A stretch of 64,000 nt of DNA. Origin: Larkinella rosea (GTDB taxonomy: Bacteria > Bacteroidota > Bacteroidia > Cytophagales > Spirosomataceae). The DNA is taken from contig NZ_RQJO01000008.1 in assembly GCF_003858635.1 (NCBI RefSeq), forward strand, positions 1,302,001 through 1,366,000, written 5' to 3'. The stretch's first letter is position 1; the number at the start of each line of letters is the position of its first letter. The position numbers were made by a program, and so were the translations under genes. Shown one piece after another: positions 41,511 through 50,382 of this stretch. Below the pieces are notes generated by a model. That model saw nothing but the letters and a program-made list of their open reading frames with translations. It ran no database searches and had not been told where the DNA came from.

Positions 41511-43019
41511 TTATGATTCGTCTTTGGGCGGTTGCTTCGGTTTCATTGTGGGCCGAAAAGCCGGACGCGGTTTAGCCGGTTCCCCCGGTTTTTGCTCATC
41601 CACGGGTGGTTCGACTGGTTCCGGTATCGTCGGTATTTCGGCAATCGGTTCCAGCGGTTTGGGTTCTTCAACGGGCGGAGAGGGAACGGTTTTTGGTCGC
41701 ATGGTCGGTCGGAAAGCCGGTTTAGCGACAACGGGTTTTATTTCTTCTACCGGTTTTTCGGCCGCGGCCTCCGCCGGTTTTACGTCCTCAATGGGCGGAG
41801 CGGTTTTCGGTTTTAAGGTCGGTCGGAAAACCGGTTTTGCCACTACAGGTTTGGGCTCTTCCTCAATGGGTTGTCCTGAAGCCGCTGGTTCAACGGGTTT
41901 CGATTCTTCGGCTGGCGGAGCGGTTTTGGGTTTTAAAGTTGGGCGGAAAGCCGGTTTAGTGGCAACGGGTTTGGGTTCTTCCGCCGATTTCTCAGCCGCA
42001 ATTTCACCCGGTTTTGCATCTTCTGTTACCGGAGCGGGTTTGGGTTTTAAGGTTGGGCGGAAAGCCGGTCGGGGAGCGGGCGTTGGAGCAGCCGGTTTTT
42101 CCAGCCCTTCCATCGCAATGCGTTCGGCTTCGTCAGGCGTCACATCTGTGAGCGGATGTTCGGCCGCTGATCCTGCCGAATTCTGTTCCGTCAGTGGTTT
42201 TTGCGCTTCGTTGGGCGGCTGACTGGCCGGTGTTTTCAGCGTTGGCCGGAAAACCGGGCGTGGTTTGGGTGCCGGAATTTCTGCGGCCGGGGCGGTTTCA
42301 ACCGGTTCGGCCGCGGGTTGTTGTGCCACGGGCGTAGCCGCCGGTTCTGATTCCGCCGGTTTGGGTGCCGGTTTTATGCCGGGTCGGAAGACCGGTTTTT
42401 TCGGGGCCTCCTGCGTCGACGGAGAGGCAGTAGCGGCTTTGTCTGCGGCTTGCTGAGCCTTGATCTCTTCTTTTTCCCGAACAAATTGTTCGTACAGACT
42501 ACGTTTTTCGTCGGCCTGTTCGGGCGTCAGGTTGGCGTAATGATACGTCATATTGCCCAACTCAAACTCACTAAAGTCGTAGGTTTTAGTCATCGTCAGG
42601 CATTCCGTCGGGCAAACCGTCGTGCAAAGGCCACAGTAACAGCACTTTGCCATGTCGATGTCGAACTTCCCGGCGTACAACCGAATGGGCGAACCATCCG
42701 ACGCCTTGCCGACTTCTTCCGTCGCTTTGATGGCATCGATGGTAATGCAATCGACCGGACAGACTTTCACGCATTTATCACAGACGATGCAATCGTCCAT
42801 TTCATTGTGCAGCCGGTAGCGTCCATTGTCCGGCACCGGAATCGTCTCGAACGGGTATTGGAGTGTCACGATACCACCATCCTGCCCGAAATAATCCGTT
42901 TGCTGGACATTGATCGGTTTCCGGCTCTGGCGGGCGGCAAGTAAATGCCTGAATGTCAGCTTTAAACCCGTCAGTGTCGTCTGGATGCCTTCCTGTATAT
43001 CTTTAAAATACGGACTCAT
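41511..43019 (-). CDS. nuoI: NADH-quinone oxidoreductase subunit I with long repetitive Pro-rich C-terminal extension
   Basis: NuoI carries the two [4Fe-4S] clusters (N6a/N6b) of complex I. Residues 1-~165 are a normal NuoI: cluster Cys at 77/80/83/87 (CIVCDKCVKVCP) and 126/129/132/136 (CYCGLCTTVCP). The family is usually ~160-220 residues, but this protein has 502. After a charged helix (~165-195), the remaining ~300 residues are rich in Pro, Ala, Glu and Lys and repeat a KPxFRPTxKP motif seven times, with FRP at 211, 257, 320, 358, 398, 436 and 488. The tail is in frame and keeps the codon style of the domain, so it is not a frameshift artefact. It is likely disordered and cytoplasmic; its role is unknown. 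Confidence 0.93.
   Translation of the reverse strand: MSPYFKDIQEGIQTTLTGLKLTFRHLLAARQSRKPINVQQTDYFGQDGGIVTLQYPFETIPVPDNGRYRLHNEMDDCIVCDKCVKVCPVDCITIDAIKATEEVGKASDGSPIRLYAGKFDIDMAKCCYCGLCTTVCPTECLTMTKTYDFSEFELGNMTYHYANLTPEQADEKRSLYEQFVREKEEIKAQQAADKAATASPSTQEAPKKPVFRPGIKPAPKPAESEPAATPVAQQPAAEPVETAPAAEIPAPKPRPVFRPTLKTPASQPPNEAQKPLTEQNSAGSAAEHPLTDVTPDEAERIAMEGLEKPAAPTPAPRPAFRPTLKPKPAPVTEDAKPGEIAAEKSAEEPKPVATKPAFRPTLKPKTAPPAEESKPVEPAASGQPIEEEPKPVVAKPVFRPTLKPKTAPPIEDVKPAEAAAEKPVEEIKPVVAKPAFRPTMRPKTVPSPPVEEPKPLEPIAEIPTIPEPVEPPVDEQKPGEPAKPRPAFRPTMKPKQPPKDES
41529..42398 (-). repeat. Coding repeats: seven FRPxxKP motifs in the NuoI tail
   Basis: This DNA encodes seven degenerate copies of [KR]P[VA]FRP[TG][LMI][KR] in the NuoI tail. 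Spacing between successive FRP triplets is 46, 63, 38, 40, 38 and 52 residues; the middle copies are the most regular (KPAFRPTLKPKTAPP, KPVFRPTLKPKTAPP). The acidic/Pro linkers between them also resemble each other, so the tail probably grew by internal duplication of a ~38-40-residue unit. Confidence 0.9.
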
Positions 43020-43048
43020 GGTGGTGTAGATTAGAGAAATTAGAAGAA

Positions 43049-43086
43049 AGACAAGAGATAAGCTGAAAGTCTCTCATCCCTTGTCT
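43049..43086. repeat. Short inverted repeat, AGACAAG arms
   Basis: AGACAAG at 43049-43055 and CTTGTCT at 43080-43086 flank a spacer in the gap upstream of nuoI. The left arm carries the GACAAGAGA word also found at 4478-4550 and near 33575. Confidence 0.45.
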
Positions 43087-43115
43087 AAACGGTCCGCTGT
43101 CGCGGCTCTTTCCTC

Positions 43116-45524
43116 TCAATATAATTTCGGAAAACGCGCTGGGTCGGCTTCGTTCATCAATTCATAAACCGTATCGAAAATGTCTTCGGTACTGGGTTTG
43201 GAGAAATAGTCACCGTCGGAACCGTAAGCCGGACGATGCGCCTTGGCCGAAATGGTTCGCGGAGCGGAGTCAAGATACCGATAGGCGTTTTGTTTTTCAA
43301 TCACTTCCTGCATCATATAAGCCGAACCGCCACCCGGGCAATCTTCGTCGGCAAACAGAACCCGGTTGGTTTTTTTGATGGATTCCACAATGGAATGCGA
43401 AAGGTCGAACGGCAATAGTGTCTGTACATCAATGACTTCCGCGTGAATATCAAACTGGCGAAGCTGTTCGGCCGCTTCCAGCACAATCCGACACATCGAA
43501 CCGTAGGTCACGATGGTGATGTCGGTTCCTTCGCGCAGGAGTTCCGGCACGCCCAGCGGTACGCAGAATTCGTCCAGATTTTCCGGTAACCGCTCTTTCA
43601 ATCGATACCCGTTCAGGCATTCGACCACCAGCGCGGGGTCGTCGCCCTTGATGAGCGTATTGTAAAAACCGGTGGCCTGGGTCATGTTACGCGGCACCAG
43701 AACGTGCAAGCCGCGCAGGCTGTTGACCATGGCACTCATGGGCGAGCCCGAATGCCAGATGCCTTCCAGCCGGTGGCCGCGCGTCCGGATAATCAACGGG
43801 GCTTTCTGACCGCCTTTGGTGCGGTAGTGCAGCGTTGCCAGATCATCTGTCAGCGTCGCCAGCGCATAAAAAACATAATCGAAATACTGAATCTCAACAA
43901 TCGGTTTCAGCCCGCGCATGGCCATTCCGATGCCCTGCCCAATGATGGTGGTTTCCCGAATACCGGTGTCGGTGATACGCAGTTCGCCGTATTTCTCCTG
44001 CAAACCGGCAAACCCCTGATTTACGTCACCAATGAGGCCGACATCTTCGCCCAGGGCTACCACGCGCGGATCGCGGTTAAAAAGACTGTCAAAATACCGT
44101 TGCATGAGCTGGTATCCATCGATCAGCGGACTGTCGTCGGAATAGCGGGCGGCAACCGGCGTCACTTTCAATGGAGAGTCCGGTGATTGGCTGTATAAAT
44201 GAGAACTATACCGTTCTTCGTTTTCGGCATTGGTCCGGTTAAGCCACGTCAGCAATCCTTGTTTGGCTTCACTTTCTTCGGTTCGCAAAAACCGCAGAGC
44301 GTGTTTCACGGCGGCCACGGCATCCCGTCGGATGGGTACGTACGTGGTCCGCAATTGTTCCCGAATGGTGGCAATGGCTTTTCCATCCCGGGCGGTTTCT
44401 GCGGCTTGTTGCAGCAGCACCAGAGCCTCATCGAAATCCGGTTTCAACGACGCCAAATAAGCGCTCCAGGCTTCCTGCCGGGCGGCTTTGGTGACGCGGG
44501 CAGCGTCCCGCTCAATGGTGTCCAGTTCGTCTTCGCTGGCATAGCCATTCTCCAGAATCCAGTGGCGGAAATGCCGGTTGCAGTCATACTGACGCTCCCA
44601 TTCCAGCCGTTCGGGGGTTTTATAGCGTTCGTGCGAACCAGAGGTTGAATGCCCCTGCGGCTGCGTAACCTCCTGAACGTGAACTAATACCGGAACGTGT
44701 TCTTCGCGGCAAATGCGGGCGGCTTTCTGGTAGGTTTCAACCAGGGCCGGATAATCCCAGCCTTTCACCGTCAGAATTTCAATGCCTTTTTCGGTTTCCG
44801 TCCGTTGAAAACCGGCGAGGGCTTTCGAGATACTGGCCTTGGTGGTCTGGTATTCCACCGGAACCGAAATCCCGTAGCCATCATCCCAGACCGACATCAG
44901 CAGCGGAACCTGCAAAACCCCGGCGGCATTCATGGTTTCGAAGAACATTCCCTGCGTCGTGGATGCGTCGCCAATAGTTCCGAAAATAATTTCGTTACCA
45001 TTTCGGGAAAACGTCGTCAAAAGATGTAGATGGGTATTCTCACGATACAGCCGCGATGCGTAGGCCAGCCCAATTGATCTTGGAATCTGGCCTGCCGTCG
45101 GGGCAATATCACCAACGGAGTTATACAGTTCGGTTTGATTGCGCCACAGACCGTTGTCGTCGAGCCAGCGGGTGGCATAATGACCGTTCATTTGACGACC
45201 CGCGGAGTTGGGATCGGCTTCCACATCGGTGTGGGCGTAAAGCTGGGCAAAGAATTCAGTCCAGCGAAGTTCGCCGAGGGCCACTACGAACGTCTGATCG
45301 CGGTAGTAACCCGACCGGAAATCGCCGGCTTTGAAGGCATGAGCGGCTGCAAGCTGGGCAATTTCCTTGCCGTCGCCGAAGATGCCGAACTTGGCTCGTC
45401 CCCCCATCACCTCACGCCGACCCAGCAGGCTGGCGTGTCGGCTTTCACAAGCCAGTCGATAATCTTGCAGGATTTTTTCCTGCGTCAGCGTATCGGTTGT
45501 ATTCAATTGTTCGTTTGCAATCAC
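43116..45524 (-). CDS. 2-oxoacid dehydrogenase E1, fused alpha and beta subunits
   Basis: This thiamine-diphosphate-dependent E1 component has 802 residues with alpha and beta chains in one polypeptide, as in branched-chain 2-oxoacid or acetoin-type dehydrogenases. The alpha half (~1-380) has YYRDQTFVVALGE, GRQMNGHYATRW and the ThDP motif GTIGDASTTQGMFFETMNAA. The beta half (~455-802) has VVALGEDVGLIGDVNQGFAG, IRETTIIGQGIGMAMRGLKP, and VLFADEDCPGGGSAYMMQE. It decarboxylates a 2-oxoacid and passes the acyl group to an E2 lipoyl enzyme, which is not encoded here. Branched-chain 2-oxoacids are the likely substrates for this fused type in Bacteroidota, but pyruvate cannot be excluded. Confidence 0.9.
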   Translation of the reverse strand: MIANEQLNTTDTLTQEKILQDYRLACESRHASLLGRREVMGGRAKFGIFGDGKEIAQLAAAHAFKAGDFRSGYYRDQTFVVALGELRWTEFFAQLYAHTDVEADPNSAGRQMNGHYATRWLDDNGLWRNQTELYNSVGDIAPTAGQIPRSIGLAYASRLYRENTHLHLLTTFSRNGNEIIFGTIGDASTTQGMFFETMNAAGVLQVPLLMSVWDDGYGISVPVEYQTTKASISKALAGFQRTETEKGIEILTVKGWDYPALVETYQKAARICREEHVPVLVHVQEVTQPQGHSTSGSHERYKTPERLEWERQYDCNRHFRHWILENGYASEDELDTIERDAARVTKAARQEAWSAYLASLKPDFDEALVLLQQAAETARDGKAIATIREQLRTTYVPIRRDAVAAVKHALRFLRTEESEAKQGLLTWLNRTNAENEERYSSHLYSQSPDSPLKVTPVAARYSDDSPLIDGYQLMQRYFDSLFNRDPRVVALGEDVGLIGDVNQGFAGLQEKYGELRITDTGIRETTIIGQGIGMAMRGLKPIVEIQYFDYVFYALATLTDDLATLHYRTKGGQKAPLIIRTRGHRLEGIWHSGSPMSAMVNSLRGLHVLVPRNMTQATGFYNTLIKGDDPALVVECLNGYRLKERLPENLDEFCVPLGVPELLREGTDITIVTYGSMCRIVLEAAEQLRQFDIHAEVIDVQTLLPFDLSHSIVESIKKTNRVLFADEDCPGGGSAYMMQEVIEKQNAYRYLDSAPRTISAKAHRPAYGSDGDYFSKPSTEDIFDTVYELMNEADPARFPKLY

Positions 45525-45810
45525 AGAACGGCCACAGTTTTAGAGGTTCTTGTTTGCTCGATTAATTGCCTGTTCAATGATTTGTCGGTGGTTTTCAACC
45601 GAATACCTGCACGGAACGATCATTGAACAAACAAAGTAACTCCGGCGATCGGAGTAAAAATAATATAAAGTTTGGCAGCTTTCAAAAAAACGATTTTTTG
45701 ACTTTCTTTGTTAAGCGAACACATGCCAATATTTAACTGGCAAACCTTTTGTAGCACATAGGATTGTAACGTAGTCTACCTGTTTATTGTAACTAAATTT
45801 TAAAAAAGAA

Positions 45811-46257
45811 ATGAAAAAGGCTTTTTCACTTATCGTGGTTTTTTTGGCAATTACGACCATTGCTTTCGCTCAGAAAGGCGTTATTAAATTCACCAAAGAG
45901 TCGCACGACTTCGGCAAAGTTCCGCAGGGAACTCCGGTTACGTTCACGTTTGAATTCACGAACACCGGTACGGACCCCGTCGTTATCTCGAACGCTCAGC
46001 CCTCTTGCGGTTGCACTACGCCCGACTGGACCAAGAGTGCCGTTTTGCCGGGCCAGAAAGGGTTTGTAAAAGCTACTTACAACGCGGCTGCCATGGGTTC
46101 ATTCAACAAAAATGTGACCGTTACGAGCAATGCTGAACGCGCATCCATTCCCCTGACTCTGACGGGTGAAGTAACTGCGAAAGAAGCCCAATCGACAGCC
46201 GCTGCTTCGCCAGCTGCCCCAGCCGCTGACAAGAACAAGAAAAAAGGCACGAAATAA
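45811..46257 (+). CDS. DUF1573 domain protein, exported
   Basis: This 148-residue protein starts with a signal peptide (MKKAFSLIVVFLAITTIAFA, cut before QKG). The DUF1573 domain follows: FTKESHDFGKVPQGTPVTFT, the hallmark SNAQPSCGCTTPDW, then PGQKGFVKATYN. The domain is an Ig-like beta sandwich related to ASH/MSP folds, very common in Bacteroidota periplasm; its function is unknown. The C-terminus is an Ala/Pro/Lys-rich tail. It has its own terminator shared with the converging lptD gene. Confidence 0.9.
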   Translation: MKKAFSLIVVFLAITTIAFAQKGVIKFTKESHDFGKVPQGTPVTFTFEFTNTGTDPVVISNAQPSCGCTTPDWTKSAVLPGQKGFVKATYNAAAMGSFNKNVTVTSNAERASIPLTLTGEVTAKEAQSTAAASPAAPAADKNKKKGTK

Positions 46258-46278
46258 GAAGTCAAAACGTACTTCAAT

Positions 46279-46326
46279 CCGAATAAAAAATGGCCTCCAG
46301 CGCGCTGGAGGCCATTTTTTATTCGG
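46279..46326. terminator. Bidirectional terminator, perfect 48-bp palindrome
   Basis: Two 24-nt arms meet without a spacer: CCGAATAAAAAATGGCCTCC plus AGCG, and the exact complement. A/T runs flank the GC-rich core on both sides, so it can stop transcription from both the DUF1573 gene and the converging lptD gene, whose stop is 13 nt away. Confidence 0.92.
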
Positions 46327-46339
46327 AATTCTGTTGGCC

Positions 46340-49267
46340 TTAATACCCACCGTATCCCACTGAATTTCCGCGACGGCGGCTGAGTTTCAAATCCTGCAGA
46401 ATCGTTGATTTCACGCGCAGATCGAAGGAGTAGAAATTGGAACGGTAGCGGTTTCCGGAAAACGGCGTGTAGCTGAAATTCATGTCCCAGCAGTGCAAAT
46501 CGCGGTGCAGCGTAATCGTGGTGAGCGAAGGTGCTTTGGCCGTAAAGTCAAAACCGGTCTGAAGTGAAACCTTCCACTTGGGCGTCAGACTCAAATCGCC
46601 CGTTAGCTGCAAGGTCTGGATAATCTGACTTTCGACCGGGGTCAGCTTCGTTAAACTAAACGTGTAACTCACGTTCACACTCCAGGGAATATTGAAATCG
46701 ACGTAGTCTTCCGGATTTTTATTGATGTGCCGCAATTCGGCCGCTTCGGTGGGTGTTGTGCCTTCTTTGGGTGCTACTTTGGTCTTTTTGGCGTCTTTGG
46801 GAGCAAATTGGGTGCTCAGGTAAAAGTTCATATTCTGCAAATGAGCCAACCCCTGACCAAGATTAATTGCCAGTGTATCAACCTTGTTGATATGGTAGGA
46901 ATTAATATACGGTCCGCGCTGGAAGAACTCGGATTGATCCGGAACAAAATATACGCCGGTTGGCGTCTTCACATTGTTGGAATACGCGTAGGGATCGAAG
47001 GTCGACGAAAAGTTAAAACTGACTTTCTTTAAAATCTGGGTGTTGGCGCTCAAATTCAACGTTGACAATTTGTACTGGGGCGCATACGGGTTGTACGATC
47101 CTGACAGGCTGATGTTGTCGAACAACGACACTTTCTCAAATTCACTCTTGGCCGAATCGCTTCGCGCTCGAACCTTCATTTCGATCTGGTTGACAATACT
47201 AAAGCTGATGGACGCCGACCGGCCCGTGAAACTGGTGGCCCCGGCGGTTCCGCCTAACCCCCGGTAGCGCGAAACCCGGAGAACTTTCGTGGTGTCGTAC
47301 GGATCACGGTATTGGCTTAAGGTAGTTGTAAACGTACTTGATAAATCTGGTGTATAACTTACTGAGATAGAAGGCGCAATGGTGTGCCTGATGGCTTCAA
47401 GCCGCCCCGCTTTTATGAAAAACGTACCGTAAGCGCGGGTGTTCATCGACGCACTGAAAGACAGAAAATAGGTTGCCGAGATACCGTTACTCGTGTCAAC
47501 CTGCACGGCTTTCCGATCCGGTAAGTAGGTATATGTCAGACTTTTAGTATATACATCACCACTCAGTGAAATGCCCGGGGTAAAGTTGAGGTATTTGGCG
47601 AGTTTGAAGTTGGGCAGCGAAATCGGCAGCGAATACCGGCTGGAAATCTGGGCATTGTTCAGAATGGTAGACAAGTTCGCCAGTGTGAACGGGAAAAGGT
47701 TGGAGTTGGTATAAATCTCCTGCCTGCCTATTGTAGCCAGACTATCCCGTATTCGTTGGGCGGTATCACCCCGGATGGGAATATTTGTTACGACCTCAAA
47801 GCCCAGATTGGTCTTATCAACCGTTCTGACAGTGTTGTTCAGCGTGGCCTGGGCGTTGAAATCCAGCCCAAATCGGAAACTTTCGTACCACCTGCCGGTG
47901 CCGCCTTTCAGCGCAAAGGGCGCAATCTGGGCCACGCCCAAGTTAAAACCGGACGAAATATTGGTCTGGCCGCTTTCCCGCAAACCGGTGGTGGGGTTTA
48001 ATCGCCCGAAGTTCTGGCTCACGTTCAGGTTGGCCGAGCTCTGAACATATTGTCCGAATTTGCGGCTGTAGTTGACGCCGGAGTTGGCCGCGTTCGAAAC
48101 GTAGCGGCTCGAGGTAAGGGCGGTATTGAGCTGATTATAACTGTTGCTGCTGATATTGACGTTGGCCGAAAATTGCGAATTGCCGCGCGGCCGGGGCGCG
48201 TGCGACCAGATGATGCTGAAGTCGTTACGCGGTTTGGTGACGGTATCGACCAGGGAAGTCGTCCGGTTTCGGGCGTAGGACAGGGCGAAGTTGCCGCCAA
48301 ACCGGTAGCGTTTCAGGTACTCCGACGACAGGCCCAGCCCCCAGCTTCCGTTGGAGTAAATCTGCCCGCGCAAACTCATGCTGATGTACTGGCTGATGGC
48401 GAAATAATAACCGCCGTCGCGGAGGTAAAAACCGCGTCCGTTGGGTTCCTCGCCGTATTGTGGGAAAATTAGGCCCGACGTTCCGATCTCGTTTTTCTTG
48501 GGAATCGGGAAAAACCCGAACGGGAGCGCCAAGGGCGTGGGTATGTCATTGATAACCAGATTGAAAGGTCCCGAAATGAGCTGTTTATTATGAACCACCT
48601 TGATCTTGCTCGCATTGATGTGGAAGTGCGGAGTGGTCAGGTTACAGGTCGTGTAAATGGCATTTCGGATGTACAGATTGTCTTCAGCGTCTTTTTTGAC
48701 GGTTTTCCCGCGTACGTTTCCTTCGCCCTGGGCCGTAATAACGCCTTTGATAAACCCTTTCTTGGTTTTGAAATTAAAGCGGATTTCCTGCGTATCATAC
48801 CGCCCGCTGGCGTCCTGAAAAACCGGTAGTCCGACCATTTTCCGGGCCGTTGAATCGTAGCGGCCGCGCGCGAACACTTCATTGGTGGTCCAGTTGAGCT
48901 TGATGTAAGCCGCCGTTAAGTGGATGTCACCATAGTCGACCTTGGCATCGCCGAAAAGTTCAACAATCTGGCCCGTCGCATCGAAGAGCGTTGAATCTTT
49001 GGCGGAATAGTTGACGGTTGTTTGTAAATTACTGCCGGTATCGATCGAATCCTTGCGGGTTACACTGAGCGAATCCCGGCGCGTGGTATCCACCCGCACC
49101 GAATTGCCGGTAACGGTGGCGGAAGTTGGCGTTGCGGAGCGCGGTGTAAAAGCCGGAATCGTACGACGCGCCGGGTTTTGCTGTGCGTGTAGGAGCAGCG
49201 GAAAGACAACGATCAGGCAACAAACCAGATTCCGTATAATAAAGTATGTATTTCTCAGTTTTATCAA
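46340..49267 (-). CDS. lptD: LPS-assembly outer-membrane protein LptD
   Basis: This 975-residue Bacteroidota-type LptD places lipopolysaccharide in the outer leaflet. The apparent start is TTG at 49267; a signal peptide ends near LLLHAQQN. After a Ser/Thr-rich stretch (~30-75), an OstA/LptA-like beta-jellyroll domain runs ~80-230 (TLFDATGQIVELFGDAKVDY, and ARKMVGLPVFQDASGRYDTQ). The rest is a large beta-barrel with alternating aromatic strands (GLIFPQYGEEPNGRGFYLRD near residue 265). It is divergent from the amidase gene, as often seen in Bacteroidota, and converges on the DUF1573 gene. Confidence 0.92.
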   Translation of the reverse strand: MIKLRNTYFIIRNLVCCLIVVFPLLLHAQQNPARRTIPAFTPRSATPTSATVTGNSVRVDTTRRDSLSVTRKDSIDTGSNLQTTVNYSAKDSTLFDATGQIVELFGDAKVDYGDIHLTAAYIKLNWTTNEVFARGRYDSTARKMVGLPVFQDASGRYDTQEIRFNFKTKKGFIKGVITAQGEGNVRGKTVKKDAEDNLYIRNAIYTTCNLTTPHFHINASKIKVVHNKQLISGPFNLVINDIPTPLALPFGFFPIPKKNEIGTSGLIFPQYGEEPNGRGFYLRDGGYYFAISQYISMSLRGQIYSNGSWGLGLSSEYLKRYRFGGNFALSYARNRTTSLVDTVTKPRNDFSIIWSHAPRPRGNSQFSANVNISSNSYNQLNTALTSSRYVSNAANSGVNYSRKFGQYVQSSANLNVSQNFGRLNPTTGLRESGQTNISSGFNLGVAQIAPFALKGGTGRWYESFRFGLDFNAQATLNNTVRTVDKTNLGFEVVTNIPIRGDTAQRIRDSLATIGRQEIYTNSNLFPFTLANLSTILNNAQISSRYSLPISLPNFKLAKYLNFTPGISLSGDVYTKSLTYTYLPDRKAVQVDTSNGISATYFLSFSASMNTRAYGTFFIKAGRLEAIRHTIAPSISVSYTPDLSSTFTTTLSQYRDPYDTTKVLRVSRYRGLGGTAGATSFTGRSASISFSIVNQIEMKVRARSDSAKSEFEKVSLFDNISLSGSYNPYAPQYKLSTLNLSANTQILKKVSFNFSSTFDPYAYSNNVKTPTGVYFVPDQSEFFQRGPYINSYHINKVDTLAINLGQGLAHLQNMNFYLSTQFAPKDAKKTKVAPKEGTTPTEAAELRHINKNPEDYVDFNIPWSVNVSYTFSLTKLTPVESQIIQTLQLTGDLSLTPKWKVSLQTGFDFTAKAPSLTTITLHRDLHCWDMNFSYTPFSGNRYRSNFYSFDLRVKSTILQDLKLSRRRGNSVGYGGY

Positions 49268-49393
49268 AAAAATTATATTTGCTTGAAATACAGCGCTGGC
49301 TTACGCTGTCAACCCGCCAGATCAAAGGGTCAGACGGGTTCCGGTTTTACTCCGGTTTACAAAGTTAGTCGCTAACTTCATTCCAATACTGCC

Positions 49394-50293
49394 TTGAAAC
49401 GGTTAAACCTGTTAAAAATTATTAAAGTAAAGAGGGTGGTCGCCAAAACGCCCGTCCAAACGATGTTGAATGCAGTCACTTTCCTGATTCCCGTTCTCGG
49501 CCTTTTGGCGTTGCCCGCAATGACTCCGGTTGTACCGCAGGATAATCCAAAACAGGATCAGCCGCAACAAACGGAAGTCCGACCCGGCCGTTTGCGAACC
49601 GTTGTTCTCGATCCGGGCCACGGCGGCAAAGACCCCGGTACCATGACCAAGCGCAACCGGGAATCGCGGATCGTATTAAAAATTGCACTGGAACTCGGTC
49701 GGCTAATCAAAGCCGAATTGCCGGACGTAAAAGTGATTTACACGCGTTCGACGGATGTTTTTATTGAACTCAACGAACGTTCGGCCATCGCCAACCGCAG
49801 CAAAGCCGACCTCTTTATTTCGATTCACGTCAACGCCAGTCCCTCGTCCAGCCGCGTAAGCGGAACGGAAACGTATACGATGGGATTGCACAAAACCAAC
49901 GGTAACCTGGACGTGGCGAAACGCGAAAATGCGGTTATTTTGAAAGAAAGTAATTACAAGGAAACGTATCAGGGGTTTGATCCGGACTCTCCGCTGGCCC
50001 ACATTATGCTGGCCAACTACCAGCATGCGTTCATGAACAGCAGCGTTGATTTTGCGCAAAAAGTGGAGTGGAGCTTCAAAAAAAATGCCGGGCGACCCAG
50101 TCGCGGGGTTAAACAGGCCGGTTTTATTGTTCTCTGGCGGACGACCATGCCCAGCGTTCTGGTTGAAACCGGTTACATAACCAATCCGGACGAAGAACGT
50201 TATTTAGCTTCTGAAGAAGGGCAGGATGAAATGGCACATGCCATTTTTCGCGCTTTTAAAGCCTATAAAGACGAAGTCGATGCATCAGAGTAA
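49394..50293 (+). CDS. N-acetylmuramoyl-L-alanine amidase (Amidase_3, AmiC-like)
   Basis: This zinc amidase of 299 residues cleaves the bond between muramic acid and the stem peptide of peptidoglycan. Zn ligands and catalytic Glu are visible: VVLDPGHGGKDPG, RNRESRIVLKIALELG (Glu), DLFISIHVNA (His) and VLVETGYITNPDEE (Glu). A membrane-anchor or signal helix (FLIPVLGLLALPAM) precedes it. The longest form starts with TTG at 49394; an ATG at 49463 would remove 23 residues but keep the hydrophobic segment. The gene precedes an MCE gene on the same strand and is divergent from lptD, an envelope gene cluster. Confidence 0.93.
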   Translation: MKRLNLLKIIKVKRVVAKTPVQTMLNAVTFLIPVLGLLALPAMTPVVPQDNPKQDQPQQTEVRPGRLRTVVLDPGHGGKDPGTMTKRNRESRIVLKIALELGRLIKAELPDVKVIYTRSTDVFIELNERSAIANRSKADLFISIHVNASPSSSRVSGTETYTMGLHKTNGNLDVAKRENAVILKESNYKETYQGFDPDSPLAHIMLANYQHAFMNSSVDFAQKVEWSFKKNAGRPSRGVKQAGFIVLWRTTMPSVLVETGYITNPDEERYLASEEGQDEMAHAIFRAFKAYKDEVDASE

Positions 50294-50329
50294 GTAAGTT
50301 GTTGCTAACTTCGCAACGGTTTTTATTGT

Positions 50330-50374
50330 TGAATGGATAAATGGCTAAAAACCATACTGCCATTCATCCATTCA
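50330..50374. repeat. Inverted repeat upstream of the MCE gene
   Basis: Arms of 16 nt at 50330-50345 and 50359-50374 (TGAATGGATAAATGGC and its complement) pair with one mismatch. It holds a false ATG at 50341 in frame with the MCE gene, which is another reason to choose 50383 as its start. Confidence 0.8.
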
Positions 50375-50382
50375 CACTCCGC

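Noticed and set aside
41524-42222. Gly/Ser-rich frame antisense to the NuoI tail
   Set aside because: Its apparent repeats are the reverse complement of the FRPxxKP repeats; it has no independent support.
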